Positions 16,420 through 25,043 of a DNA stretch of 64,000 bases are shown one piece after another; position 1 is the first letter of the stretch; each line of letters starts with the position of its first letter. The translations under genes were made by a program, and so were the position numbers. The notes under the pieces are model-generated. The model was given only the letters and a program-made list of their open reading frames with translations, searched no databases and was not told the origin of the DNA. The DNA is taken from NCBI RefSeq assembly GCF_000719775.1, contig NZ_JOHR01000009.1:1-64000 (forward strand). The letters are read 5' to 3'. This stretch comes from Streptomyces sp. NRRL F-5135. GTDB lineage: Bacteria; Actinomycetota; Actinomycetes; Streptomycetales; Streptomycetaceae.

Positions 16420-18474
16420 ATGCCAGTAAAAGTGAGCGTCGTCATTCCGGTGTACAACCCGGGCAAGTACATCGACCCGTGCATCAAGTCTTTGCTGGCG
16501 CAGACGCTGCCCGCCGAGGACTTCGAGGTTCTCTTCGTCGACGACGGCTCCACGGACGACACTCCCGACCGGCTCGACAAGCTGGCGGTCGAGCACCCCC
16601 ACTTCCGGGTGATTCACATCCCCAACTCCGGCTGGCCCGGGAAACCGAGAAACATCGGCGTGGCCGAGGCGAAGGGAGAGTACGTCCAGTTCGTCGACCA
16701 GGACGACCACCTCGCCTCCGACGCGCTGCGACGGCTGTACGAGATGGGCCACCGCAACGGCTCCGACATCGTGATCGGCAAGGTCGCCTCCAATTTCCGC
16801 GGGGTGCCGCACGGCGTCTTCAAGGTCAACCGCGAGAAGTGCGACCTGAGCAACGCCCCGCTGTACGACAGCCTCACGCCGCACAAGATGTTCCGGACCG
16901 AGTTCCTGCGCGAGAACAACATCGCCTACCCCGAGGGCAAGCGGCGCCTCGAGGACCAGCTCTACATGATGGAGGCGTACTTCCCCGCCAAGGTCGTCTC
17001 GATCCTGGGGACCTACACCTGCTACTACTACTCGCGGCGTGACGACGGCCAGAACGCGGGCTCCGCGAAGATCGTGCCGTCCGGCTACTACGGCAACCTC
17101 CGCGAGGTCCTCAAGGTCGTCGTGGACAACACCGAGCCCGGCGAGTTCCGGGACCGCATCCTCCGCCGGTTCTACCGGGTGGAGATGCTGGGCCGGCTGA
17201 GCGAGCCGGGCATCCTGAAGTTCACGCCCGAGTTCGCCGACGAGATGATCGAGGCCATCCGCCCGATCGCCGACGAGTACATGAACGACGAGGTGCACAA
17301 CGGCCTCGGCGCGCTGACCCGGCTGCGCTCGACGCTCCTGCGCGCCGGTGACCGCGACGGGCTGATCGCCCTCGCGCGGTTCGCCTCGTCCGTCAAGGGC
17401 GCGGCCCACCTGGAGAAGTTCGAGTGGCAGTCCAACGGGAAGGCCCAGCTGTCGCTGTCCGTCCGGCTGGTCCAGGGCGAGGAGAAGAAGCCGCTGCGCC
17501 TGGTACGCCGGGACGGCCGCCACTTCCTGCACCCGGCCATCACCGAGCCGTTCCTGCCCGAGGGCGAACTCCTCGACATCACCGACGAACTGGACGGCTT
17601 CAAGGGCGAGCTGTCCATCCGCAACCGCGAGACGGCCGTGGAGTGGCCCTGCCCCGTCACGTACGCGACCGAGGTGGAGAAGCTCACCGCCCGGGACGGC
17701 GACGCGGCCGACGGCGACGAGGACACGTACGAGGTCGTCCTGCGCGGCAAGGGTGAGGTCACCAGCGAGGCGGTCAAGGGCCGCGGCCGGGTCTCCAAGG
17801 GGTTCTGGGACATCTGGGTGCCGGTCCGCGGCCTCGGCCTCGTCCGCAAGGCACGGCTCGGCGCCGACCGGGACCCGTCGGTGGACGCCGACTGCCTGCC
17901 GGCGGTGCTGGGTTCGCCGGCCCGCCCGGTCATCCCGTACTTCACGGACCCGCACGGCAACCTGACCCTCGATGTCGCGGGCCGCGCCAAGAAGCTGGCC
18001 ACCTACCTGGCCGACCGGCCCGTGCGGCGCATGCCCGGCCGCTCCGAACTGCGCATGGAGGTGTTCACGACGTCCAAGTCCGCCTCGTGGCCGGTGGAGT
18101 TGACGCTGACGTCGGCGGACGGCACCAAGCGGACCGCCCCCGCCACCCTGCGCCCCGACCAGGGCCGCGCCCACCTGTCCGTCCCCGCCCGGGTGCCGGA
18201 CCTGCCCGTCGGCACGGCTCGGCTCGCGGTACGGCTGGACGGCGCCAAGGGAGCCGAACTCCCCCTGTGCGACGTGCCGGTGGCGGGCGGCGGGCGGCTC
18301 CAGCTCGACCGCACCGACCTGGCGGAGGTCGACGCGATGATGGTCCGCCAGATGACCTCCAGGCGTCGCCGCGCCTCGCTGCGCCGGGCGCTGCGCACCG
18401 TCGGCGGCCCCGTCGTCCGGCGGCTGCCGAAGTCGGCCCGCAAGAAGGTGCGCCGCCTCGCGGCGCGTCTGTGA
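16420..18474 (+). CDS. GT2 glycosyltransferase, TarS-like, wall-polymer modification
   Basis: 684 aa from ATG 16420 (an ATG five codons upstream at 16405 is an alternative). The N-terminal GT-A domain (about 1-230) starts VKVSVVIPVYNPGKYI, has FVDDGSTDDTPDRL, the metal-binding DQDDH, and RRLEDQLYMMEAYF. About 400 further residues form an extracatalytic region rich in beta structure, ending in a very basic tail. This layout resembles staphylococcal TarS/TarP enzymes that glycosylate poly(ribitol phosphate). It is cytoplasmic, with the basic tail probably membrane-associated. It is the first gene of the island and is followed by rfbC. The donor sugar cannot be told from sequence. Confidence 0.82.
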   Translation: MPVKVSVVIPVYNPGKYIDPCIKSLLAQTLPAEDFEVLFVDDGSTDDTPDRLDKLAVEHPHFRVIHIPNSGWPGKPRNIGVAEAKGEYVQFVDQDDHLASDALRRLYEMGHRNGSDIVIGKVASNFRGVPHGVFKVNREKCDLSNAPLYDSLTPHKMFRTEFLRENNIAYPEGKRRLEDQLYMMEAYFPAKVVSILGTYTCYYYSRRDDGQNAGSAKIVPSGYYGNLREVLKVVVDNTEPGEFRDRILRRFYRVEMLGRLSEPGILKFTPEFADEMIEAIRPIADEYMNDEVHNGLGALTRLRSTLLRAGDRDGLIALARFASSVKGAAHLEKFEWQSNGKAQLSLSVRLVQGEEKKPLRLVRRDGRHFLHPAITEPFLPEGELLDITDELDGFKGELSIRNRETAVEWPCPVTYATEVEKLTARDGDAADGDEDTYEVVLRGKGEVTSEAVKGRGRVSKGFWDIWVPVRGLGLVRKARLGADRDPSVDADCLPAVLGSPARPVIPYFTDPHGNLTLDVAGRAKKLATYLADRPVRRMPGRSELRMEVFTTSKSASWPVELTLTSADGTKRTAPATLRPDQGRAHLSVPARVPDLPVGTARLAVRLDGAKGAELPLCDVPVAGGGRLQLDRTDLAEVDAMMVRQMTSRRRRASLRRALRTVGGPVVRRLPKSARKKVRRLAARL

Positions 18475-18560
18475 CGCCCCGCGCCGACGCCCGCCCCTCC
18501 TCCTCGCTCCCCCGAGCGGCACGAACAAGCACGATCAAGCACGAACAAGGACGTGATCAC

Positions 18561-19160
18561 ATGCGACAGCTCTCCGTCGAAGGCGCCTGGGTCCACGAAC
18601 CGAAGGTCTTCCCGGACAGCCGTGGCAGCTTCCACGAGTGGTTCAAGGCCCCCGGCTTCGTGGAGTCGACCGGCCACGCGCTGAACCTCGCCCAGGCCAA
18701 CTGCTCCGTCTCCAGCCGGGGCACGCTGCGCGGCATCCACTTCGCGGACGTGCCGCCGGGCCAGGCGAAATACGTCAAGTGCGTGAGAGGGGCCGTGCTC
18801 GACGTCATCGTGGACATCCGGGTCGGCTCCCCGACCTACCGCAGATGGGACGCCGTCCGGCTGGACGACGTGGACCACCACGCCGTCTACCTCGCCGAGG
18901 GGCTCGGACACGCCTTCGTGGCGCTGACGGACGACGCGACGGTGGTCTACCTCTGCTCCGAGGGGTACGCGCCCGAGCGCGAGCACGGCATCAACCCGCT
19001 GGACCCCGAGCTCGGCATCGAGTGGCCCGAGGGCATCACCCCGCTGCTGTCGGACAAGGACGCGGCGGCGCCGACCCTGGCGGAGGCCGAGGCCCAGGGC
19101 CTGCTCCCGTCGTACGAGGCCTGCCGCGCCTACTACGCGGAGCTGGCCGCGCGCGGCTGA
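18561..19160 (+). CDS. rfbC: dTDP-4-dehydrorhamnose 3,5-epimerase
   Basis: 199 aa from ATG 18561, with AAGGA about 9 nt upstream. The cupin motif RGTLRGIHF carries the catalytic histidine, followed by GQAKYVKCVRGAVLDVIVDIRVGSPTY and the tyrosine in EGLGHAFVAL context, as in RmlC. It converts dTDP-4-keto-6-deoxyglucose to the L-lyxo epimer in dTDP-L-rhamnose synthesis. It is the only rhamnose gene on the plus strand, separated from rfbD-B-A by a methyltransferase gene and a shared terminator, so the pathway is made from two opposing transcripts. Confidence 0.94.
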   Translation: MRQLSVEGAWVHEPKVFPDSRGSFHEWFKAPGFVESTGHALNLAQANCSVSSRGTLRGIHFADVPPGQAKYVKCVRGAVLDVIVDIRVGSPTYRRWDAVRLDDVDHHAVYLAEGLGHAFVALTDDATVVYLCSEGYAPEREHGINPLDPELGIEWPEGITPLLSDKDAAAPTLAEAEAQGLLPSYEACRAYYAELAARG

Positions 19161-19184
19161 CCTCCGCCGGGAGGCGGGCACACG

Positions 19185-19227
19185 GAAGGGGCCCGGGCGA
19201 CGTTCGACACGTCGCCCGGGCCCCTTC
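19185..19227. terminator. Bidirectional terminator between rfbC and the methyltransferase gene
   Basis: Perfect 18-bp stem, arms 19185-19202 and 19210-19227, 7-nt loop. It lies between two converging genes. Confidence 0.8.
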
Positions 19228-19304
19228 GCGCGGTTCTGTACAGCCTGAGCCGAACCGCCGTCCGGCACCGTCCGGACCGGGGCGGCGGCCCCGGCCGGAA
19301 CGGA

Positions 19305-20099
19305 TCAGCCGACCACGGCCTCGATCTGCCGCCGCAGCGGCACGAACGCGGAGCGCGGCCTGCGCAGGTTCCGCGCCCGCGTCAGGCCCTGCCAGAAGCC
19401 GGCCCGCAGCAGCGCCTCGGGCTGCACCGCGTTCTTGCGGACCAGCACCTCGTCGGGCACGTCCTGCGGGTCCGGTACGACGTACTCTTCGATGATCTTG
19501 TCGTAGGCGTCCTTCAGGACCGTGCTCTCCGGGTTGGCGCCGAAGATGGCCACGACCCCGGTCGGAGCGGTGTCGACGTCGACCACCAGCAGGTCCGGGC
19601 GGAAGCGCCGCAGCACCGTCGCCACCTTGTAGACGTCCCCGGCCCAGAACTTGGTGTGCCGGTCGCGCGCCGCCTCGTCCACGTCCCTCGGCAGCATGTC
19701 GTCCAGCACGATCACGCTGGACCACCGGGAGTGCTTCTCGACGTTCATGAAGTCGCGCAGCGCGTACTCGAAGAGGTGCATGCCGTCGATGAACGACAGC
19801 TCCAGCTTCGGGTCGCCGCCGAGAAGATTGACCGGATCCCGACGTGCGAGCGCGCGGAACGGGTTGCGCCCGTTGCGCAGGTGGATCAGCGGGTCCTTGC
19901 GGGCGAAGAAGTCGTCGCTGGTCGACTTCACGAGGTGGACGTCACAGCTGATGTCCGTGACGACCTTGAAGGCCGGGTCGACGGCCACCGAAGGCACCCG
20001 GGAGAGCGCCAGGCTGCGCCCGTCATTGACCCCGATCTCCAGGTAGTTGCGGGGCTTGTACACACGGTGCAGGTGGCGCAGGAAGCCGTGGCGGTCCAC
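19305..20099 (-). CDS. Class I SAM-dependent methyltransferase (Methyltransf_24/CmcI-like)
   Basis: 264 aa from GTG 20099, with AAGGG about 8 nt upstream. Motif I is YLEIGVNDGRSL. FIDGMHLFEYALRDF and VIVLDDMLP carry the aspartate/histidine residues that bind a divalent metal in TylF/CmcI-type O-methyltransferases. The neighbours make dTDP-L-rhamnose, so a sugar O-methylation (for example of rhamnose in the wall polymer) is a reasonable inference but not shown. A perfect 15-bp dyad lies directly upstream (20111-20150), hinting that it is regulated separately from rfbD. Confidence 0.75.
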   Translation of the reverse strand: MDRHGFLRHLHRVYKPRNYLEIGVNDGRSLALSRVPSVAVDPAFKVVTDISCDVHLVKSTSDDFFARKDPLIHLRNGRNPFRALARRDPVNLLGGDPKLELSFIDGMHLFEYALRDFMNVEKHSRWSSVIVLDDMLPRDVDEAARDRHTKFWAGDVYKVATVLRRFRPDLLVVDVDTAPTGVVAIFGANPESTVLKDAYDKIIEEYVVPDPQDVPDEVLVRKNAVQPEALLRAGFWQGLTRARNLRRPRSAFVPLRRQIEAVVG

Positions 20100-20110
20100 G
20101 TAGAGGGCCC

Positions 20111-20150
20111 TTCACTGAGAATCAACAACGGAGGCTTGATTCTCAGTGAA
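20111..20150. promoter_or_regulatory. Perfect 15-bp inverted repeat upstream of the methyltransferase gene
   Basis: TTCACTGAGAATCAA (20111-20125) and its exact complement (20136-20150) flank a 10-nt spacer. The arms are AT-rich in a very GC-rich genome. The dyad lies 11 bp upstream of the GTG at 20099, so it is in the leader or promoter. It could be an operator or, as RNA, a hairpin near the ribosome site; it could also terminate rfbD transcripts. Confidence 0.65.
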
Positions 20151-20248
20151 CTTAGTGGGCCCCTCGACCATCCGTAAACATCTACCGGTCAGTAACAGCC
20201 ACGTGTCGCCAGGCTTCCAGCTCAGCGCGGTGTGCGATCTCCCACGGG

Positions 20249-21148
20249 TTACGCGGTCGGCGCCCCCGCGCCGCGCTCGGCCTTCAGCAGGGCGGGAAAC
20301 GCCTCCTGAAGCGCCGCGCGCCAGTCCCGGATCGGCTCGATCCCGGCCGCCCGCCACCGCTCGTGGCCCAGCACGCTGTACGCGGGCCGGGGCGCGGGCC
20401 GGACGAACGCCTCACTGGTGGTCGGCCGGACCCGCTCGGGGTCCGCGCCGAGCAGCCGGAAGATCTCCCGTGTGAACGAGAACCAGGTGGTCTCGCCGCC
20501 GCTGGTGCCGTGGTAGATCCCGGGCGCGGCCGTGCCGTCGAGGGCCGCCCGGCCGAGCCGGACCAGCCGGTCCGCCAGGTCCCCGGTCCAGGTGGGCTGA
20601 CCGCGCTGGTCGTCCACCACGTCCAGGGTGTCCTTGACGCCCTCCAGCTTGATCATCGTACGGACGAAGTTGCCGCCGCCCGCGCCGTACAGCCAGGCCG
20701 TGCGCACCACGTAACCGCGCTCGGGGAGCGTGTCGAGCACGGCGCGCTCCCCGGCCAGCTTCGTCCGGCCGTACGCGCTGCGCGGGGCCGGCGGGGTGTC
20801 CTCCCCGTACGGGGCCGAGGCGTCGCCCGCGAACACGTAGTCCGTCGAGACCTGGACGAGGACGGCGCCGGAGGCCGCGCACGCCTCGGCCAGGACCCGG
20901 GGGCCCGTGCCGTTGACGGCGAGCGCCTCGTCCTCCTTGGCCTCGGCGTCGTCCACGGCCGTCCAGGCGGCGCAGTTGACCACCACGGCCGGGCCGTGTT
21001 CCGCCAGGGCGGCACGTACCGAAGCGGGGTCCGTGATGTCCAGGGCGGTACGGTCCAGGCCTACCGCGCTCTCCCCGGCGGCGGCCAGCTGGGCCAGGAG
21101 GTCCTGGCCCAGCATCCCGCCGGCGCCGGTGACCAGCCAGCTGCTCAC
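20249..21148 (-). CDS. rfbD: dTDP-4-dehydrorhamnose reductase
   Basis: 299 aa from GTG 21148; the start overlaps the rfbB stop as GTGA, indicating translational coupling. The Rossmann motif GAGGMLGQ opens the protein, VNCAAWTAVDDAE and VSTDYVFAG are the family signatures, and YGRTKLAGE holds the catalytic Tyr-x3-Lys. It reduces dTDP-4-keto-L-rhamnose to dTDP-L-rhamnose with NAD(P)H. Last of the coupled rfbA-rfbB-rfbD set. Confidence 0.95.
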   Translation of the reverse strand: MSSWLVTGAGGMLGQDLLAQLAAAGESAVGLDRTALDITDPASVRAALAEHGPAVVVNCAAWTAVDDAEAKEDEALAVNGTGPRVLAEACAASGAVLVQVSTDYVFAGDASAPYGEDTPPAPRSAYGRTKLAGERAVLDTLPERGYVVRTAWLYGAGGGNFVRTMIKLEGVKDTLDVVDDQRGQPTWTGDLADRLVRLGRAALDGTAAPGIYHGTSGGETTWFSFTREIFRLLGADPERVRPTTSEAFVRPAPRPAYSVLGHERWRAAGIEPIRDWRAALQEAFPALLKAERGAGAPTA

Positions 21149-22152
21149 AGGGCGGCACGCTCCTTCAGCGGCTCCCACCAGGCGCGGTTGTCGCGGTACC
21201 ACTGGACGGTCTCGGCCAGGCCCGTGGCGAAGTCCTTGCGCGGCTCGTAGCCCAGCTCCGTGCGGATCTTGGTGCAGTCGACGGAGTAGCGGCGGTCGTG
21301 GCCCTTGCGGTCGGTGACGTACTCGACGCTGGTGTCCCAGTCCGCCCCGCACGCCTCGAGCAGCAGCCCGGTCAGCTCCTTGTTGGACAGCTCCGTGCCG
21401 CCGCCGATGTTGTAGACCTGCCCGGCGCGGCCCTTCGTGCGGACCAGTTCGATGCCCTGGACGTGGTCGTCGATGTGCAGCCAGTCCCGGACGTTGCCGC
21501 CGTCGCCGTAGAGCGGCACCTTCTTGCCGTCCAGCAGGTTCGTGATGAACAGCGGGATGACCTTCTCGGGGAAGTGGTGGTGCCCGTAGTTGTTGGAGCA
21601 GCGGGTCACCCGCACGTCCAGGCCGTGGGTGCGGTGGTAGGAGAGCGCGATCAGGTCGCTGGACGCCTTCGCCGAGGAGTAGGGCGAGTTGGGCTCCAGC
21701 GGGTGGGTCTCCGGCCACGAGCCCTCGTCGATCGAGCCGTAGACCTCGTCGGTGGAGATGTGCACGAAGGTCTTGACGCCCGCGCGGTGCGCGGCGTCGA
21801 TCAGCGTGTGCGTGCCCACCACGTTCGTGCGGACGAACTCCGCGCCGCCGTCGATGGAGCGGTCGACGTGCGACTCGGCGGCGAAGTGCACCACCTGGTC
21901 GTGCTCGGCCATCAGCTTGCCGACCAGCTCGGGGTCGCAGATGTCGCCCTGGACGAAGGCGAAGCCGGGCCGGTCGCGCACCTCGTCGAGGTTGGCCGGA
22001 TTGCCCGCGTAGGTGAGCTTGTCGAGCACCGTGATCTCGACGTCGCCGGGCCCCTGGGGGCCCAGAACCGTACGGACGTAGTGCGAGCCGATGAAGCCGG
22101 CACCGCCGGTGACCAGGATCCTGGTGGGGCGGGAGGCGTCGGAACGAGTCAT
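21145..22152 (-). CDS. rfbB: dTDP-glucose 4,6-dehydratase
   Basis: 335 aa from ATG 22152, which overlaps the rfbA stop (ATGA). NAD-binding TGGAGFIGSHY, HFAAESHVDRSI, the catalytic ISTDEVYGSI and YSSAKAASD-like YSSAKASSD (Tyr-x3-Lys) are all present. It makes dTDP-4-keto-6-deoxy-D-glucose, the branch point for rhamnose and other deoxysugars. Normal length. Confidence 0.96.
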   Translation of the reverse strand: MTRSDASRPTRILVTGGAGFIGSHYVRTVLGPQGPGDVEITVLDKLTYAGNPANLDEVRDRPGFAFVQGDICDPELVGKLMAEHDQVVHFAAESHVDRSIDGGAEFVRTNVVGTHTLIDAAHRAGVKTFVHISTDEVYGSIDEGSWPETHPLEPNSPYSSAKASSDLIALSYHRTHGLDVRVTRCSNNYGHHHFPEKVIPLFITNLLDGKKVPLYGDGGNVRDWLHIDDHVQGIELVRTKGRAGQVYNIGGGTELSNKELTGLLLEACGADWDTSVEYVTDRKGHDRRYSVDCTKIRTELGYEPRKDFATGLAETVQWYRDNRAWWEPLKERAAL

Positions 22153-23225
22153 GAGGAGATCTGCACCTTGCTGTGGTCGCCGAGGACGAGTCGGTGGGCG
22201 GACGGGTTGCGGGGCGCGGGCGTGATCTCGACATCGCGGCCGATCAGCGAGGCCTCCACCCGGCGCACGCCGGTGAGGGACGAGTTCCGCAGAACGATGG
22301 AGTACTCGATCTCGCTGTCCTCGATCCTGCACCCTTCGGAGACCGACGTGAAGGGGCCGATGTAGGCGTCGCTGACGACCGTGCCGGCGCCGATGATCGC
22401 GGGGCCGACGATCCGGCTGCCGGTGACCTGGGCGCCCGCCTCGATCCTGACCCGCCCTATGATCTCCGACGCCTCGTCGACGGAGCCGTCGAGGCAGGGC
22501 TCCACGGTCTCCAGCACGGAGCGGTTGACCTCCAGCATGTCGGTGACGTTGCCGGTGTCCTTCCAGTACCCGGAGATGGTCGTGGAACGGACGTCCCGGC
22601 TCTGGTCGATCAGCCACTGGATGGCGTGCGTGATCTCCAGCTCACCGCGCCAGGACGGCTCGATGGAGCGCACGGCCTCGTGCACGGCCGGGGTGAAGAG
22701 GTAGACGCCGACGAGCGCCAGATCGCTCTTGGGCTGCTTGGGCTTCTCCTCCAGCGCCACCACCCGGCCGTCGCCGTCGAGTTCGGCGACGCCGAACGAG
22801 GTCGGGTTGGGGACCCTCGTCAGCAGGATCTGCGCGTCGGGCCGGTCCGCCCGGAAGGCGTCCACCAGGCCGGTGATGCCACCGACGATGAAGTTGTCCC
22901 CGAGGTACATGACGAAGTCGTCGTCACCGAGGAACTCCCGCGCGATGAGAACGGCGTGCGCCAGCCCCAGCGGGGCGTCCTGCTGGAGGTAGGTGACCTT
23001 TATCCCGAACCGGGAGCCGTCCCCGACCGCCTCGCGGATCTCGTCGGCCGTGTCGCCGACGATGACGCCGACCTCCGTGATACCCGCGTCCGCGATGGCC
23101 TCGAGACCGTAGAAGAGCACGGGCTTGTTGGCCACCGGCACGAGCTGTTTCGCGGAGGTGTGTGTGATGGGGCGCAGGCGGGTGCCCGCCCCACCGGACA
23201 GTACAAGAGCCTTCACGTTTCTCAT
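22149..23225 (-). CDS. rfbA: Glucose-1-phosphate thymidylyltransferase, long form
   Basis: 358 aa. LSGGAGTRLRPITHTSAKQLVPV is the nucleotide-binding start of the family (17 or fewer shown elsewhere in motif form: GGAGTRLRP). At 358 residues with a C-terminal left-handed beta-helix region (SRIVGPAIIGAGTVVSDAYI), it belongs to the long RmlA type found in actinobacterial antibiotic-sugar clusters such as StrD, not the 290-residue enterobacterial type. It makes dTDP-glucose. First of three coupled genes; the start may instead be the GTG four codons in. A short hairpin lies in the leader at 23243-23264. Confidence 0.94.
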   Translation of the reverse strand: MRNVKALVLSGGAGTRLRPITHTSAKQLVPVANKPVLFYGLEAIADAGITEVGVIVGDTADEIREAVGDGSRFGIKVTYLQQDAPLGLAHAVLIAREFLGDDDFVMYLGDNFIVGGITGLVDAFRADRPDAQILLTRVPNPTSFGVAELDGDGRVVALEEKPKQPKSDLALVGVYLFTPAVHEAVRSIEPSWRGELEITHAIQWLIDQSRDVRSTTISGYWKDTGNVTDMLEVNRSVLETVEPCLDGSVDEASEIIGRVRIEAGAQVTGSRIVGPAIIGAGTVVSDAYIGPFTSVSEGCRIEDSEIEYSIVLRNSSLTGVRRVEASLIGRDVEITPAPRNPSAHRLVLGDHSKVQISS

Positions 23226-23469
23226 CCCAGGAGAGTTTTCAACGCTGTCCGGGCATCGCCCGACAGTCAGACTTTACCGACGATTTCCGGCGTGGACCGC
23301 AGCCGGTCACCTCCGGCGGGTGAACTGACCGGTTCGAGGTGGCTCGGAAGGGCCGTCCACAGGAGCGCCCGGACCGTCCCCGGACCGCCCACGAGGGCTC
23401 GCGGAAGGCGCCCAGAAGGCCCTCGGAAGACCCCCGGAAGGCCCTCGAGCGCCTTCGGGCGCCAACTCC

Positions 23470-24777
23470 TCAGGCTTTCTGTCCGGTTGGCCGCGAGGCG
23501 GTGGCCGACACCGCCGCGGCCGCCTTCGCGGTCCTCCCCCCGGCCCGGGCCCAGGCGCGGGTCAGGCCCGTACGGCGGATCCGCGCACGCACCCGCCGGG
23601 CCACCCGCCGCGCGGGCGACCTGCGCCGCCGCACGACCTTGGGCGGGTGGATGCTCTCCAGGCCCGGCTTGCCGATCCAGTCCGGCACGGTCACCTCGAA
23701 CGAGGCGTCCTTCAGTCCGCTGCCCTTCTCCCCGAAGTGGGGGAAGGCGAGGTACGGAGTCCGGTCGCGGCCCCGGTGGACCACCTCGGGTCTGGTCCCG
23801 TCCCGGACGAAGACGAGCACGTCCCGCAGCAGGTCGAACCGCCCGAGCGCGACGCACTCCAGCCGCAACCGTTCCGAGACCTTGATCAGCCGCGCCACGC
23901 CCGGTCCCCAGTAACGCCGCATCAGGGGCGCGGCCAGCTCCATCTTCTGCCGCTGGACCTCCTCCGGCTGCTTCATGAAGCCGGGCGGGAACTGCTGGAG
24001 CAGGCCGACCGTGAAGGGTCTGACCATCAGCCGGTCCCGCTTGGCGCCCGGCGGCACGATGTCCGCGATGAGCTTCATCAGCGCGCCCACGGCCTCGAAG
24101 CGCATCGTGTGGTCGCCGCTCTTGGTCACGTGCTTGCCGTCGTCACGGCCGACGAGGTAGTAGCAGGTGTAGTCGGAAATCACCGAGACGCCCCCGCCCC
24201 GGAGGTACGCCTCCATCGTGAAGAGGGCGTCCTCACCGGTCCGCATCCCCTCGTCGAACCGCAGGCCGAGCCGTTCGACCAGCTCGCGCCGGAACAGCTT
24301 CTGGGCGCTGAGGGTGTAGATGACCTTCGAGTTGTAGACGTCGACGCGCTCGGCCGTCCGGCCCCACATCGACGACGGCGCCCCCCTGTTGACTCCCTCC
24401 ACCTTGCCGAGGACCACGTCGGTGCCGGCCCGGTCGGCCATGGCCACCATGCGCTCCAGCGCCTCCGGGCCCAGGTAGTCGTCGGCGTCCAGGAAGAAGA
24501 CGTACCTCCCCCTGGCCAGGGCGAGGCCCACGTTGCGCGGGCCGCTCGGGCCCCCCGAGTTGGCCTGTCGCACCACCTTGGTCGGGATGGCGGTCGAGGC
24601 GGCGAACTTCTCCAGATATGCCCCCGTGCCATCGGTCGAGCCGTCGTCGACGGCGATGACCTCGATACGGTGAGCCATGGTCTGCGACTCCACCGACTCC
24701 AGGCAGCGGACCAGGTAGGGCATCGCTTCGTATGCCCCGACGATCACACTCACATCAGGAACTGTCATCTCGTTCAT
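23470..24777 (-). CDS. GT2 glycosyltransferase, TarS-like, second copy
   Basis: 435 aa from ATG 24777 (ATG 24765 is an alternative). GT-A domain: VPDVSVIVGAYEAMPYL, VIAVDDGSTDGT, FFLDADDYLG, then TGEDALFTMEAYL. It shares the pattern of the GT2 at 16420 (for example DVVLGKVEGVNRG against DIVIGKVASNFRG) but has only a short extracatalytic region and a highly basic tail of about 60 residues. It probably glycosylates the same wall polymer. It is transcribed separately from rfbA (244 bp gap) and from the TagF-like gene (terminator at 24953-24992). Donor unknown. Confidence 0.82.
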   Translation of the reverse strand: MNEMTVPDVSVIVGAYEAMPYLVRCLESVESQTMAHRIEVIAVDDGSTDGTGAYLEKFAASTAIPTKVVRQANSGGPSGPRNVGLALARGRYVFFLDADDYLGPEALERMVAMADRAGTDVVLGKVEGVNRGAPSSMWGRTAERVDVYNSKVIYTLSAQKLFRRELVERLGLRFDEGMRTGEDALFTMEAYLRGGGVSVISDYTCYYLVGRDDGKHVTKSGDHTMRFEAVGALMKLIADIVPPGAKRDRLMVRPFTVGLLQQFPPGFMKQPEEVQRQKMELAAPLMRRYWGPGVARLIKVSERLRLECVALGRFDLLRDVLVFVRDGTRPEVVHRGRDRTPYLAFPHFGEKGSGLKDASFEVTVPDWIGKPGLESIHPPKVVRRRRSPARRVARRVRARIRRTGLTRAWARAGGRTAKAAAAVSATASRPTGQKA

Positions 24778-24952
24778 CGAAATGACAGACAGGCACCACC
24801 CTTTGTTGGTTGTCTGATCACGATCGTCTGAATCTGTGATGCCGGTCACATAAAAGTACCGACATGTCCCGGCCTGCTCCGCCCCTGCCGTCCGCGCGCC
24901 CCCGTGCGCACGTGCTCCACACGTGGTCCGCGCGCGTGGTCCGCGCACGGAA

Positions 24953-24992
24953 ACGGCCCGGCGGCGCGCTCGGACGCGTACCGCCGGGCCGT
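24953..24992 (-). terminator. Terminator of the TagF-like gene
   Basis: Perfect 12-bp arms ACGGCCCGGCGG (24953-24964) and its complement (24981-24992), 16-nt loop, about 50 bp after the stop on the minus strand. Confidence 0.7.
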
Positions 24993-25043
24993 GGGCCCTC
25001 ATCGGGGCCGTGCGGGCCCTTTCCCGTTCCTGTGCGTTCCGGC

